From an uncultured Anaerococcus sp. (GTDB lineage: Bacteria > Bacillota > Clostridia > Tissierellales > Peptoniphilaceae): DNA of 47,241 nucleotides. The position numbers were made by a program, and so were the translations under genes. Every line of letters begins with the position of its first letter. Position 1 is the first letter of the stretch. The stretch covers positions 1 through 47,241 of the forward strand of contig CALUCE010000016.1 of NCBI GenBank assembly GCA_943914475.1. The letters run 5' to 3'. Positions 25,268-34,243 of the stretch are shown piece after piece. The notes beneath the pieces were generated by a model. It had not been told where the DNA came from, did not search any database, and saw nothing but the letters and a program-made list of their open reading frames with translations.

Positions 25268-25573
25268 ATGATTAAAATGTTAGCAGCGTGCGGAGCAGGG
25301 GTAAACTCTAGTCACCAAATTAAAAATGCCTTGGAAAATGAAATGAAAAAGAGAGGCTACAATGTAAAATGTGATGCAGTTATGATCAAAGATATTACCG
25401 AAGATATGATTGGTAAATATGATATCTTTGCCCAAATTGCAAAAACAGACTTAGGATTTGATGTAAAAATACCAGTAGTTGATGCAGGTCCTATTCTTTA
25501 TAGAATTCCAGCTATGGCAAATCCAGTATATGACAAGGTAGAAGAGATAATAAAAGAAAATAATTTAAACTAG
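25268..25573 (+). CDS. PTS EIIB component, galactitol type
   Basis: The 101-residue IIB protein opens MIKMLAACGAGVNSSHQIK, where Cys8 in ACGAGVNSS is the phosphorylated residue and its loop. It has the length and pattern of GatB-type IIB, with IPVVDAGPILYRIPAM near the end. It starts one base after the IIA stop, with AGGAGG inside the end of IIA, so the two are tightly coupled. It passes phosphate to sugar bound by the IIC component encoded 10 bases downstream. Confidence 0.93.
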   Translation: MIKMLAACGAGVNSSHQIKNALENEMKKRGYNVKCDAVMIKDITEDMIGKYDIFAQIAKTDLGFDVKIPVVDAGPILYRIPAMANPVYDKVEEIIKENNLN

Positions 25574-25583
25574 GAGCAAAAAA

Positions 25584-26993
25584 ATGCAAGGGATAATTAC
25601 TGTTGCGAATAAAATCTTCAAGCCCCTTATAGATCTTGGGGCTCCACCTATTATGCTTGTAGTTCTAACACTATTTGCTGTATTAGTAGGTGTAAAATTT
25701 AAAAAAGCCTTAGAAGGTGGTGTAAGGCTAGCTATAGCTATAACAGCAATTAATGCCATCATGGGAATATTAACAGACAATTTCTCAGCGGCTTTACAGG
25801 CTTTTGTAGCAAAGACAGGTATAGAGCTTAGTATAACAGACGTTGGTTGGGCTCCTTTAGCAACCATTACTTGGGGATCAGCCTACACACTTTACTTCTT
25901 ATTGGTACTTTTAATTTTAAACTTTGTTATGCTATTTTTAAACAAGACTGATACCTTGGATGTAGATATATTCAACGTTTGGCACTTGGCTATAACAGGT
26001 TTGTTCTGTAAATTTATGGGTGCAAGCTTGTTTGTAACTACACTACTTGTAATCTTCATCGGTATTTTAAAGATTCAAAACTCTGATCTTATGAAACCAA
26101 CCTTCAACGACTTGTTGGATGCACCAGATGAAAACCCAATGACAACAACCCACTTAAACTATATGATGAATCCTATAGTTATGGTCTTTGATAAGATAAT
26201 TGATAAACTATTCCCATCACTTGATAAATACGATTTTGACTCAGCAAAACTTAATTCAAAAGTTGGTTTCTGGGGATCAAAATTTGCTATCGGTATTTAT
26301 TTAGGTATCTTTATTGGACTTCTTTCAGGCCAAGACCTAAAAGCTACCTTAGAGCTTGCCTTTACAGCAGCAACATGTTTGGAACTGTTCTCTGTAATAG
26401 GTCAATGGTTTATCGAATCTGTAGAGCCTCTATCACAAGGTATAGCAGATTTTGCTAGTAAAAAACTTGGTGGACGTAAGTTTAACATAGGTCTTGACTG
26501 GCCATTTATAGCTGGTAGAAGTGAAATGTGGGCTGCAGCAAATATCTTAGCTCCAATCATGCTACTATTAGCTATGATCTTACCAGGAAATAAGGTTTTA
26601 CCACTTGGTGGTATTATAGCCATGGGACTTACACCTTCCCTACTTGTAGTAACAAGAGGAAAAATTCTTAGAATGATTATTATAGGTGCCTTTATGCTAC
26701 CAGTCTTCTTATGGAGTGGTACTTTGATAGCACCATATGTAACTGAAGCTGCAATTTCTGTAGGAGCTTTCCCTAAGGGACTTGCTGAAGGAACATTAAT
26801 CACTCACTCAACCCTAGAAGGTCCTATAGAAAAATTCATAGCATACTTTGTAGGTAAGGCAACTACTGCAGATGTGATGACAATCGTATATGCAGCACTT
26901 GCAATAGCAGTTTACCTTGGACTATTTATGTGGTACAAGAAACAAATGCAAAAGAGAAACGAAGAATATAGAAAAGCAAAAGAAAACAATTAG
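25584..26993 (+). CDS. PTS EIIC component, galactitol type
   Basis: The 469-residue integral membrane permease has about ten or more hydrophobic segments. Family phrases include LGAPPIMLVVLTLFAVLVGVKFKKALEGG near the start, MTTTHLNYMMNPI and the LDWPFIAGRSEMWAA stretch. It ends in a basic cytoplasmic tail. It is the sugar channel of the PTS. By analogy with streptococcal GatC-type permeases next to lacABCD, galactose is the likely substrate and galactitol the alternative. A strong hairpin follows at 27023. Confidence 0.93.
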   Translation: MQGIITVANKIFKPLIDLGAPPIMLVVLTLFAVLVGVKFKKALEGGVRLAIAITAINAIMGILTDNFSAALQAFVAKTGIELSITDVGWAPLATITWGSAYTLYFLLVLLILNFVMLFLNKTDTLDVDIFNVWHLAITGLFCKFMGASLFVTTLLVIFIGILKIQNSDLMKPTFNDLLDAPDENPMTTTHLNYMMNPIVMVFDKIIDKLFPSLDKYDFDSAKLNSKVGFWGSKFAIGIYLGIFIGLLSGQDLKATLELAFTAATCLELFSVIGQWFIESVEPLSQGIADFASKKLGGRKFNIGLDWPFIAGRSEMWAAANILAPIMLLLAMILPGNKVLPLGGIIAMGLTPSLLVVTRGKILRMIIIGAFMLPVFLWSGTLIAPYVTEAAISVGAFPKGLAEGTLITHSTLEGPIEKFIAYFVGKATTADVMTIVYAALAIAVYLGLFMWYKKQMQKRNEEYRKAKENN

Positions 26994-27022
26994 AAAATTC
27001 TAATAATAATAAATAATGCACC

Positions 27023-27054
27023 CACCCGTATGAAAGTACTTTCTCATACGGGTG
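27023..27054 (+). terminator. Strong hairpin after the PTS IIC gene (no T tract)
   Basis: CACCCGTATGA pairs with TCATACGGGTG and the inner bases can extend the stem around a TA loop. No T-run follows, so it may act as a transcript stabiliser or partial terminator between the PTS genes and lacC rather than a full stop. Confidence 0.55.
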
Positions 27055-27086
27055 ACTTATAATTTGATACATTTAAGTTTTTAATC

Positions 27087-27114
27087 TTGTATTCCTAATT
27101 TTTGAGAATATAAT
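27087..27114 (+). promoter_or_regulatory. Candidate promoter of lacC-lacD-kinase
   Basis: TTGTAT (27087-27092) lies 16 bases before a perfect TATAAT (27109-27114). The -35 match is weak, but the -10 is followed directly by a TTTGTTT element. Confidence 0.5.
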
Positions 27115-27123
27115 GATAATATA

Positions 27124-27135
27124 TGTTTGTTTAAG
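27124..27135. promoter_or_regulatory. TTTGTTT operator at the lacC promoter
   Basis: TGTTTGTTTAAG sits 9 bases after the TATAAT box and matches the TGTTTGTTTATG element near deoR. It suggests that the same repressor controls a second, internal promoter for the kinase and aldolase genes. Confidence 0.5.
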
Positions 27136-27205
27136 TTTGGTTTTTTATAAAGTAAACTTAAAAGATAACTTGGTCCTATTCATAAAAGGAAAATATGGAG
27201 GAGAA

Positions 27206-28135
27206 ATGATATTAACTATTACGGCAAATCCTTCTGTAGATATTTCTTACCAGTTAGACCGTTTCATCATAGATGATGTAAATAGAGTTGAAAAGGTCCA
27301 CAAGGATGCTGGTGGTAAGGGTATACATGTTGGATATGTGCTAAAAGAACTTGGCCATGATGTTGTAAACTCTGGCTTTGTTGGGGGAAAACTTGGGGAG
27401 TTTATAGTAGATTCTTTAGAGGATAAAGATCTTGCCTCTAGGTTTGTTGAAGTTGAAGGAGAAACAAGAAACTGTATAGCTGTTTTGCATGAAGGAGCTC
27501 AAACAGAAATACTAGAAAAGGGTCCTCAAATATCTCATGAAAAAGAAAGGGAATTTTTGGATAATCTTGATAAGATTAGTAAAGACTGTAGGGTAATCAA
27601 TATATCTGGTTCCTTACCAAAGGGTCTTGATTCTTCCTTCTATAAAGAAATAGTAGCCTACGGAAAAAGTCACGGCAAATTTGTTTCTGTTGATACATCT
27701 GGTCAAACTTTGGTTGATTTAATAAATGCAGATATTAAACCAGATCTTATAAAACCAAATGAAACAGAAATTAAAGATGTTATCAAAAAAGACCTTGAGT
27801 CTCTTGATGAATTGAAAGAAATTTTATCCAAGGAACCTTTTGCTGGAATAGAAAATATAATTGTATCCATGGGCAAGGATGGGGCTTTTGTGAAAATGGG
27901 TAATAAATTCTATAGGGCAACAGTACCTACTATAGAAGCTGTAAACCCTGTGGGCTCAGGAGATTCCTCTCTTGCAGGTGCCCTATCAGCCATAGATAAA
28001 AATGAATCTAATGTAGCTACTATTAAAAAATCTATGACCTGTGGACTCTTAAATGCCCTAAACCATGAAATAGCACATATAGATATAAATCTATTTGACG
28101 AATATTATGAAAAGATTGAAGTTAAGGAGTTATAA
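27206..28135 (+). CDS. lacC: Tagatose-6-phosphate kinase
   Basis: The 309-residue PfkB-family kinase makes tagatose-1,6-bisphosphate from tagatose-6-P. The start MILTITANPSVDISYQLDRF is the usual LacC/1-phosphofructokinase opening. DAGGKGIHVGYVLKELGHDV forms the sugar-binding region, and NPVGSGDSSLAGAL carries the GXGD catalytic aspartate. I chose the ATG at 27206, with GGAGGAG upstream. The upstream extension to 27113 covers the promoter and operator and is not coding. The stop touches the lacD start. Confidence 0.93.
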   Translation: MILTITANPSVDISYQLDRFIIDDVNRVEKVHKDAGGKGIHVGYVLKELGHDVVNSGFVGGKLGEFIVDSLEDKDLASRFVEVEGETRNCIAVLHEGAQTEILEKGPQISHEKEREFLDNLDKISKDCRVINISGSLPKGLDSSFYKEIVAYGKSHGKFVSVDTSGQTLVDLINADIKPDLIKPNETEIKDVIKKDLESLDELKEILSKEPFAGIENIIVSMGKDGAFVKMGNKFYRATVPTIEAVNPVGSGDSSLAGALSAIDKNESNVATIKKSMTCGLLNALNHEIAHIDINLFDEYYEKIEVKEL

Positions 28136-29116
28136 ATGAAAGTATCAAAAGAAAAATATGAAAATCTTAAACAACTAGCCAACGACGACGGAGTAATTGC
28201 AGCCCTTGCCATTGACCAAAGAGGATCAATGAGAAAGATGGTGGCAAAATATAATGAAGACTTAAATAACGTTGAAGATATTTCAAGATTTAAAGCCTTG
28301 GTATCTGAACACCTAACCAAATACTCTTCTTCAATTCTACTAGATCCAATCTATGGAATGACAGCCAAGGATGTAAGAGATGAAAAGGCAGGACTTCTTA
28401 TGTCCTACGAAGTAACAGGATATGATAATGAAGTTCCAGGTAGACTTCCAGTTTTAATTTCAGACTTAAGTGGAATCAGAATCAAAGAAATGGGAGCCAA
28501 CGCTGTAAAGATTCTTCTTTACTATGATGTAGACGAAGGTGATGAAATAAATGACCAAAAGAAAGCTTTCGTAGAAAGAGTTGGTTATGAATGTGAAGCC
28601 CTAGGACTTCCTTTCTTCCTTGAAATAGTAACCTATGATGCCAATATCAGCGATGCAAAATCAAAAGATTATGCTAGACTAAAACCAAGAAAGGTAATAG
28701 AAGCTGTTAAGGTATTTAATGATAAAAGATATATGATAGATGTTCTTAAACTTGAAGTTCCAGTAAATATGAACTTTGTAGAAGGTTTTGGGGATGATCC
28801 AATCCACAGTCAAGAAGAAGCAAAGGCCTTCTACCAAGACCTTGACAAGGCAACAGATATACCATACATCTTCCTATCTGCCGGAGTTAGCGCTAAGCTT
28901 TTCCAAGATACCTTAAGATTTGCCAAAGAAGCAGGATCTTCCTTCAATGGAGTTCTTTGTGGTAGAGCAACCTGGGCAGATGGCGTAGAAAAATTTGCCC
29001 AAGGTGATAAAGAAGCTATAGAATGGTTAGAAAGCCAAGGAAAAGAAAATATCACAAGCTTAAATGAAGTTTTAAAAGAAACTGCTCAAAGTATTTTTGA
29101 TAAAATAGAAGACTAA
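28136..29116 (+). CDS. lacD: Tagatose-1,6-bisphosphate aldolase
   Basis: The 326-residue class I aldolase cleaves tagatose-1,6-bisphosphate to dihydroxyacetone phosphate and glyceraldehyde-3-phosphate. LacD landmarks include GVIAALAIDQRGSMRKM near the start, SSILLDPIYGM, LLMSYEVTGYD, GANAVKILLYYDV, and DVLKLEVPVN, where the lysine probably forms the Schiff base. AAGGAG lies just before the ATG, which directly follows the lacC stop. This completes the tagatose pathway in the window. Confidence 0.95.
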   Translation: MKVSKEKYENLKQLANDDGVIAALAIDQRGSMRKMVAKYNEDLNNVEDISRFKALVSEHLTKYSSSILLDPIYGMTAKDVRDEKAGLLMSYEVTGYDNEVPGRLPVLISDLSGIRIKEMGANAVKILLYYDVDEGDEINDQKKAFVERVGYECEALGLPFFLEIVTYDANISDAKSKDYARLKPRKVIEAVKVFNDKRYMIDVLKLEVPVNMNFVEGFGDDPIHSQEEAKAFYQDLDKATDIPYIFLSAGVSAKLFQDTLRFAKEAGSSFNGVLCGRATWADGVEKFAQGDKEAIEWLESQGKENITSLNEVLKETAQSIFDKIED

Positions 29117-29122
29117 TATATC

Positions 29123-29160
29123 TAGCTGGTCTAAGCAAAACTTAGGCCAGCTACTTGTAT
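29123..29160 (+). terminator. Hairpin between lacD and the sugar kinase
   Basis: TAGCTGGTCTAAG pairs with CTTAGGCCAGCTA (one G-U pair) around a 5-base loop, followed by a weak T-rich tail. It may lower, not abolish, readthrough into the kinase gene. Confidence 0.6.
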
Positions 29161-29180
29161 TTATATAAAGGAGTATTAAT

Positions 29181-30095
29181 ATGAAAAACGTTTTTTTAGG
29201 TGTTGATGGAGGAGGAACAAAAACAGCCTTTCTTTTGGAAGCGGATGGAGATAGCTATGAAAGCATAGAAAAAACCATCCACCCTATGCAAACAACACAA
29301 GAAGAATTTAAAGAAAGATTTAAATCTGGTGTAAATAAGGTCTTAGACCAAGCAGGATTTACAAGATCTGACTTAACTTATACCTTTGTAGCTGTGCCAG
29401 GCTTTGGCCAATATCCAGAGACAGAAGACTTTGTTTTAAAGTCTATAGAAGATATACTAGAAAGCAAAAATTTCCAAGTAGGAAATGATTGCCTAAATGC
29501 CTGGGCAGGATCTTTAGATGCCAAGGAAGGTATAAACTTGATACTAGGCACAGGTTCCATTGGCTACGGCAGGGATAGCAAGGGAGAATCTGCAATTTGC
29601 GGAGGCTGGGGTCCAATACTTGGAGATGAGGCTAGCGGTTTTTATATAGGAAAGAAAATTTTAAACTACTTTACTAAGATGAGTGATGGAAGGATGGAGA
29701 AAACTCCTCTTTACGATCTTTTAAAAGAAGAACTAGGCTTTGAAAATGATATAGATATAGTAAGCCTTGCAGCAAATATGCAAAGAGATGATATAGGAAG
29801 TCTAGGCAAAATCCTATCCAAGGCCATAGAAAAAGAAGATCCAAAAGCCTTGGAAATAGTAGATGATGTGGCCAAAGAAGCAAGTCTAGTGATAAATGCC
29901 TTGATAGATGAACTTTCCTTTGATTCTAAAGTTAAGGTCTCATATTCTGGTGGAGTTTACAAACTGGGAGATGTCCTTCTTGATAAGATAAAATCTTATG
30001 TTAAAGAAGATATAGACCTGGTAGAACCTCTCTATAGCCCTGTAGAAGGCTCCTTAATACTCGCTAAGAAGATTTACCAAGAAGGAGGTTTTTAA
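29181..30095 (+). CDS. BadF/BcrA-type ATPase, probable amino-sugar kinase (GlcNAc/GalNAc)
   Basis: The 304-residue ASKHA-fold protein starts MKNVFLGVDGGGTKTAFLLE, and has NDCLNAWAGS, LILGTGSIGYGR and GGWGPILGDEASGFYIGKK. These are the marks of the N-acetylglucosamine-kinase branch of the BadF/BadG family. It lacks the paired cluster cysteines of true dehydratase activators, such as the one at 15038, so a kinase role is far more likely. Placed after lacCD and close to a sugar ABC transporter and agaS, it may phosphorylate imported GalNAc or GlcNAc at the 6-position. The substrate is inferred. AAAGGAG precedes the ATG. Confidence 0.82.
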   Translation: MKNVFLGVDGGGTKTAFLLEADGDSYESIEKTIHPMQTTQEEFKERFKSGVNKVLDQAGFTRSDLTYTFVAVPGFGQYPETEDFVLKSIEDILESKNFQVGNDCLNAWAGSLDAKEGINLILGTGSIGYGRDSKGESAICGGWGPILGDEASGFYIGKKILNYFTKMSDGRMEKTPLYDLLKEELGFENDIDIVSLAANMQRDDIGSLGKILSKAIEKEDPKALEIVDDVAKEASLVINALIDELSFDSKVKVSYSGGVYKLGDVLLDKIKSYVKEDIDLVEPLYSPVEGSLILAKKIYQEGGF

Positions 30096-30144
30096 CAAGT
30101 ATTAGGAAAGTTAAGAGATTTGAGTGTTAAATTTAGATATAAAT

Positions 30145-30186
30145 AACCTCCTGACATTGCCACATGGCATATCAGGAGGTTTATAT
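30145..30186. terminator. Bidirectional terminator between the kinase and the ABC operon
   Basis: AACCTCCTGA pairs with TCAGGAGGTT, with a second inner stem TGCCA/TGGCA. A/T-rich flanks occur on both sides. It separates two convergent transcription units. Confidence 0.8.
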
Positions 30187-30208
30187 TATAAAATATTAAA
30201 AGGAGAAT

Positions 30209-31288
30209 TTAAAAATTGATGTTATTAGAAGTGTCTTTATCAAAAAATAGTAAATTAGATTTATTTATATATATTTTTCGATTTTCATTTTGTTGTAAAT
30301 AGGTTTTTTTGTAGTCTGTTACTATGATTTCATAATCACCAAGCATCATATATGCTATCTGATGATTTCCTAAGTTTTCAATTATATTCACTTTAGCTTC
30401 TAATTCGATTGAGTTTTCTATTGGAGTAAAATGAATGTCCTCAGGTCTTATTCCCATTATTACATGGTCATAATTTTTTAGTTTTTCATTATCGCAAGCA
30501 AAGGATTGGTCAAATAAGTGACTTACGATTCCGTTTTCTTTATGTTCAACATTAATATCAACAAAATTTATTTGTGGTGATCCTATAAATCCAGCTACAA
30601 AGGTATTGATAGGATTTGCATATACATTAAATGGAGTATCAACCTGTTGAATCACTCCATCTTTCATTATTACAATTCTATCACCTAAAGTCATAGCTTC
30701 TGTTTGATCGTGAGTAACATAGATAAATGTTGTTTGTAAAGATTTGTGGAGTTTATTTATTTCAGTTCTCATTTGGCTTCTTAATTTGGCATCAAGGTTG
30801 CTTAGAGGCTCATCCATTAGAAAGACTTTTGGATTTCTTACTAAAGCCCTTCCTAAAGCTACTCTTTGCTTTTGGCCACCAGATAGCTGTTTCGGCTTTC
30901 TATCAAGGTATTCCTCTATTTGTAAAAGTGTAGAAGCTTCTTTTATTTTTTTATCGATTGTTTCTTTATCTAATTTATTGTTCTTTAGCGCATAAGCCAT
31001 GTTATTATATACTGTCATATGTGGATAAAGAGCATAGTTTTGAAAAACCATAGCAATATTTCTGTCTTTAGGTGAAACGTTATTAATAACTTCTCCATCT
31101 ATAGATATTTCGCCACTAGTTATCTCTTCTAAACCAGCAATCATTCTTAATGTTGTAGATTTTCCGCATCCAGAAGGGCCTACAAAGACAATAAATTCAT
31201 TATCGCTGATATCTAAATTGAAGTCATGAACAGCTTCATATCCGTTTTCATAAACTTTATAGATATTCCTAAATTTAAGCATACTCAT
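30209..31288 (-). CDS. Sugar ABC transporter ATP-binding protein (UgpC/MsmK type)
   Basis: The 359-residue ATPase has Walker A GPSGCGKST at about residue 37, the Q-loop region VFQNYALYPHMTVYNNMAYAL, signature LSGGQKQRVALGRALV, Walker B VFLMDEPLSNLDAKLR, and a C-terminal regulatory TOBE-like region including IMGIRPEDIHF. Such ATPases power CUT1 sugar importers and are often shared between several. It is the last gene of the minus-strand ABC operon and starts within bases of the Gfo/Idh/MocA stop. It may also serve the lone binding protein at 39995. Confidence 0.94.
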   Translation of the reverse strand: MSMLKFRNIYKVYENGYEAVHDFNLDISDNEFIVFVGPSGCGKSTTLRMIAGLEEITSGEISIDGEVINNVSPKDRNIAMVFQNYALYPHMTVYNNMAYALKNNKLDKETIDKKIKEASTLLQIEEYLDRKPKQLSGGQKQRVALGRALVRNPKVFLMDEPLSNLDAKLRSQMRTEINKLHKSLQTTFIYVTHDQTEAMTLGDRIVIMKDGVIQQVDTPFNVYANPINTFVAGFIGSPQINFVDINVEHKENGIVSHLFDQSFACDNEKLKNYDHVIMGIRPEDIHFTPIENSIELEAKVNIIENLGNHQIAYMMLGDYEIIVTDYKKTYLQQNENRKIYINKSNLLFFDKDTSNNINF

Positions 31289-31289
31289 A

Positions 31290-32525
31290 TTAAATATATT
31301 CCTTCAAATCTATCATTTTATTATTTAATCTGCTTTCTTCAGCAGCAAAACACATCAAATGACTAGTTATAGATTCTCTTGCACCGCTAAGTACTTCTTC
31401 TTTATTTCCTTTCATTGCCTTATAGAAGGCGTTCATTAGGCCATAATCTCCGCCGCCGTGACCTCTGCTGGAAACAACCTTATATGTCTTGTATGAATCC
31501 TTGCCAAACTTTTTAACTTTGATTTCATTACTTGCATCATCTCCTATAAGCTCCCCTTTAGTTCCCATAATTTTTATGTTTCTGTGAACTTCATTTGAAA
31601 AGGCAGATAAATTAAAGACCACATTTACGTCGTTTTCGAAATCTATTGATATGGCTTGGTGGTCGCAAACAGTATTGTTGGTATCATATACACATTTACC
31701 ATAAGGACCTTCTCTTAGAGCTTTTTCTAGGCCTTCTTGGCTTGGATCATCAGTTACCACATTTCTCCAACCGTATCCCTTGTTTGATGTATAGAAATAT
31801 TTTGATGAGAAAACACAAGTATCTTGATATTTACAATCTAGGCATCTTGAGCTAGCTCCTTCTGGTTGGTTTTCTTTCTTAAAGTAAGTTAGGTGTCCAT
31901 AGGCAGAAAGACTTATTGGTTTTTTACCAATGAAATATAAGAGAATATCCATATCGTGACAAGATTTTTGTAAAATAAGAGGGGAGCTTTCTTCGGCGTT
32001 AGACCAGTTTCCTCTTACGAAAGAATGGGCGAAATGGTAATATCCAATATTTTCGTTGTGATTTATGGACATTATTCTTCCAATCTCACCAGCGTCCAAG
32101 AGTTCTTTTATTTTTCTATAAAATGGTGCATACCTTAAAACGTGGCAAATCATGAAGACTCTGTCCATATTTTCTGATTTTTCTGCTATATCTCTGACTT
32201 CTTTTTCGTTACCGCTTATTGGCTTTTCCAAAAGGACATGAACTGGATAGTCCAAAACCCTCATTGTAGTTTCATAATGGTTTTTATCGTTTGTAGCTAT
32301 GATGACAGCATCGCAGAAAACTTTCTCATCCATCTTTTTAAAGAATTCATCAGTTGAGGAGAAGATGCATTCATCTGCAAGGCCTAGATCTCTTTTTATT
32401 TTTTCTAGTCGTTCTTGATCTATATCACATACGGCTACTATTTCTATATCTTCTTTTTCTATTATGTAAGGTGCATATGCTTCATATCCTCTGTTTCCAG
32501 CACCAATTATTGCAACTTTAATCAT
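31290..32525 (-). CDS. Gfo/Idh/MocA family oxidoreductase
   Basis: The 411-residue protein has an N-terminal Rossmann fold with VAIIGAGNRGYEAY at about residues 4-17 and the family EKP motif in VHVLLEKPISGN. It then has a C-terminal alpha/beta domain. A cysteine cluster in the middle, RCLDCKYQDTC, is not part of the basic fold and may bind metal. The family oxidises or rearranges sugars using NAD(P), and some members act as glycosidases. Lying inside a sugar ABC operon, it probably handles the imported sugar. A near-identical second copy begins at the right edge of the window. Confidence 0.9.
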   Translation of the reverse strand: MIKVAIIGAGNRGYEAYAPYIIEKEDIEIVAVCDIDQERLEKIKRDLGLADECIFSSTDEFFKKMDEKVFCDAVIIATNDKNHYETTMRVLDYPVHVLLEKPISGNEKEVRDIAEKSENMDRVFMICHVLRYAPFYRKIKELLDAGEIGRIMSINHNENIGYYHFAHSFVRGNWSNAEESSPLILQKSCHDMDILLYFIGKKPISLSAYGHLTYFKKENQPEGASSRCLDCKYQDTCVFSSKYFYTSNKGYGWRNVVTDDPSQEGLEKALREGPYGKCVYDTNNTVCDHQAISIDFENDVNVVFNLSAFSNEVHRNIKIMGTKGELIGDDASNEIKVKKFGKDSYKTYKVVSSRGHGGGDYGLMNAFYKAMKGNKEEVLSGARESITSHLMCFAAEESRLNNKMIDLKEYI

Positions 32526-32531
32526 AATTAA

Positions 32532-33362
32532 TTATCCTTTCGTTCCTGTATTTGCTAATCCTTCTATGAATTGTTTTTGGAATAATGCAAATGCTAATAT
32601 CATTGGCCAAATAGCTAGCACAGCACTAGCCATATAAACTGGATAGTTAGTAAAGTGCTGACCAGATAAGTTTGCTATTCCAACAGATAATGTGTATTTT
32701 TGCGGTAATGTGTTTACAATTAGTGGCCACATCAAGTTGTTCCATGTGAAAAGGATACATGTAATAGTAAGAGCCACTATTCCTGGTTTAACTAAAGGTA
32801 AACATATATCTTTAAATATTTTAAATGTCCCTGAACCATCTAATCTAGCAGCTTCTTCCAATTCTGTAGGAATTTTCAAAAAGAATTGCCTCATCAAAAA
32901 AGTTCCGAAAGCTGAAAATAAACTTGGCAGAACTAGTGCTGTAAGTGTATTTAATAAGCCTAATTTATTCATAATTTGAAATTGAGGGACAAGAAATATT
33001 TGTGTTGGTACCATTAATACCGATAGTATTATTACAAATATAACATTCCTACCTGGAAAATCTATTTTTGCAAATGCATAACCAGCCATAGTACACATTA
33101 TTACTTGTCCTAAAGTAGTAACAATAGTATAAATTATGGTGTTTTTATATAGTGTAGGGAAGTTCATTATATCTATAGCTTCCTTGTAATTCTCAAACAT
33201 AGGCGTGCTTGGGAAAATTTTAGGTGGTATCATTGTAGATTCACTCAGTGTTTTTAATGAGGTTAGGATCATCCATATAAAAGGAAAGACAGTCAAGATT
33301 ACACCTATTATTAAAATCACGTGAATTAAAATTTTTTTCGCTTTATCATTCATATTACTCAT
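32532..33362 (-). CDS. Sugar ABC transporter permease (MalG type)
   Basis: The 276-residue membrane protein has six likely membrane helices and the EAA loop EEAARLDGSGTFKIFKDICLP that contacts the ATPase. The conserved C-terminal end QFIEGLANTGTKG is typical of MalG-type (CUT1) permeases. Its start overlaps the end of the partner permease gene by eight bases. With the MalF-type permease it forms the channel of the importer. Confidence 0.94.
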   Translation of the reverse strand: MSNMNDKAKKILIHVILIIGVILTVFPFIWMILTSLKTLSESTMIPPKIFPSTPMFENYKEAIDIMNFPTLYKNTIIYTIVTTLGQVIMCTMAGYAFAKIDFPGRNVIFVIILSVLMVPTQIFLVPQFQIMNKLGLLNTLTALVLPSLFSAFGTFLMRQFFLKIPTELEEAARLDGSGTFKIFKDICLPLVKPGIVALTITCILFTWNNLMWPLIVNTLPQKYTLSVGIANLSGQHFTNYPVYMASAVLAIWPMILAFALFQKQFIEGLANTGTKG

Positions 33363-34242
33363 TCCATTTCTTTTGCAACCTAAGTTGTATAGCAGTTATA
33401 GCTAATATTATGATGAATAGGATACAAGCTATAGCAGCACCATATCCTTTTTCTCCAAAGTCTACTGCGTATTGATAGAACATATATACTATGGTCATGG
33501 TATTATTTATTGCTATATTATTTTTTCCTATCATTAGATATACCAAATCAAACATTTGTAATGAACCAATGAAAGAAGTTACCAAAACAAATGTTATGGT
33601 AGGAGCCAGACATGGTATTGTGATAGTAAAAAATTGTTTTACTGGACCAGCTCCATCTAGCGTTGCAGCTTCATAGTATGACTTTGGTATAGATTGTAAA
33701 CCTGCAAGAAAATATATTACATTCATTCCGATTCCCATCCATACTCCAACAGCAACTAGAGCGAACATGGCGGTCTTAGGGTCAGCTATCCAACTTTTTG
33801 GACTTATATTGAAAACTGCTAATATTTGATTTAGAAGTCCATACTGTCCGTTATATATCCATTTCCATATCATTGCTGTAGCTGCAGGCATTGTTACAGC
33901 TGGAAGGAAATAAAGAGTTCTATACACTCCTATACCTTTAATTTTTTGATTCAATAGGTTTGCTATAACCATAGAAATAATTAGAATTAAAGGAACAGTA
34001 CAAATAGTGTATATAAATGTATTCTTTAAAGCTTGGTATATTTTAGGATCTGACAAGATATCCTTGTAGTTGTTCAATCCAACCATCTGATAGCTACCAA
34101 AAGCATTTAAATTTGTAAATGAATAAAATATATTTTGAAAGAAAGGAATTATATAGAATATAGTTAAACCTATAACTACAGGGGAAATCATAATGATTCC
34201 CCATTTTATATTCTCTCTTTTAAAATAATTTCCTTTTTTCAT
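33355..34242 (-). CDS. Sugar ABC transporter permease (MalF type)
   Basis: The 295-residue membrane protein has an N-terminal basic segment, about six membrane helices and the EAA loop YYEAATLDGAGPVKQFFTITIP. This places it as the MalF-type partner of the CUT1 importer. A GAGGAAA-type ribosome site precedes the ATG on the minus strand. It starts one base beyond the stop of the binding-protein gene, so the genes are co-transcribed. Confidence 0.94.
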   Translation of the reverse strand: MKKGNYFKRENIKWGIIMISPVVIGLTIFYIIPFFQNIFYSFTNLNAFGSYQMVGLNNYKDILSDPKIYQALKNTFIYTICTVPLILIISMVIANLLNQKIKGIGVYRTLYFLPAVTMPAATAMIWKWIYNGQYGLLNQILAVFNISPKSWIADPKTAMFALVAVGVWMGIGMNVIYFLAGLQSIPKSYYEAATLDGAGPVKQFFTITIPCLAPTITFVLVTSFIGSLQMFDLVYLMIGKNNIAINNTMTIVYMFYQYAVDFGEKGYGAAIACILFIIILAITAIQLRLQKKWNE

Positions 34243-34243
34243 A

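Noticed and set aside
29181..30095. A second dehydratase activator of the BadF family
   Set aside because: It lacks the two cluster cysteines found in the activator at 15038 and has the sugar-kinase type GTGS and GDE motifs, so an amino-sugar kinase is more likely.
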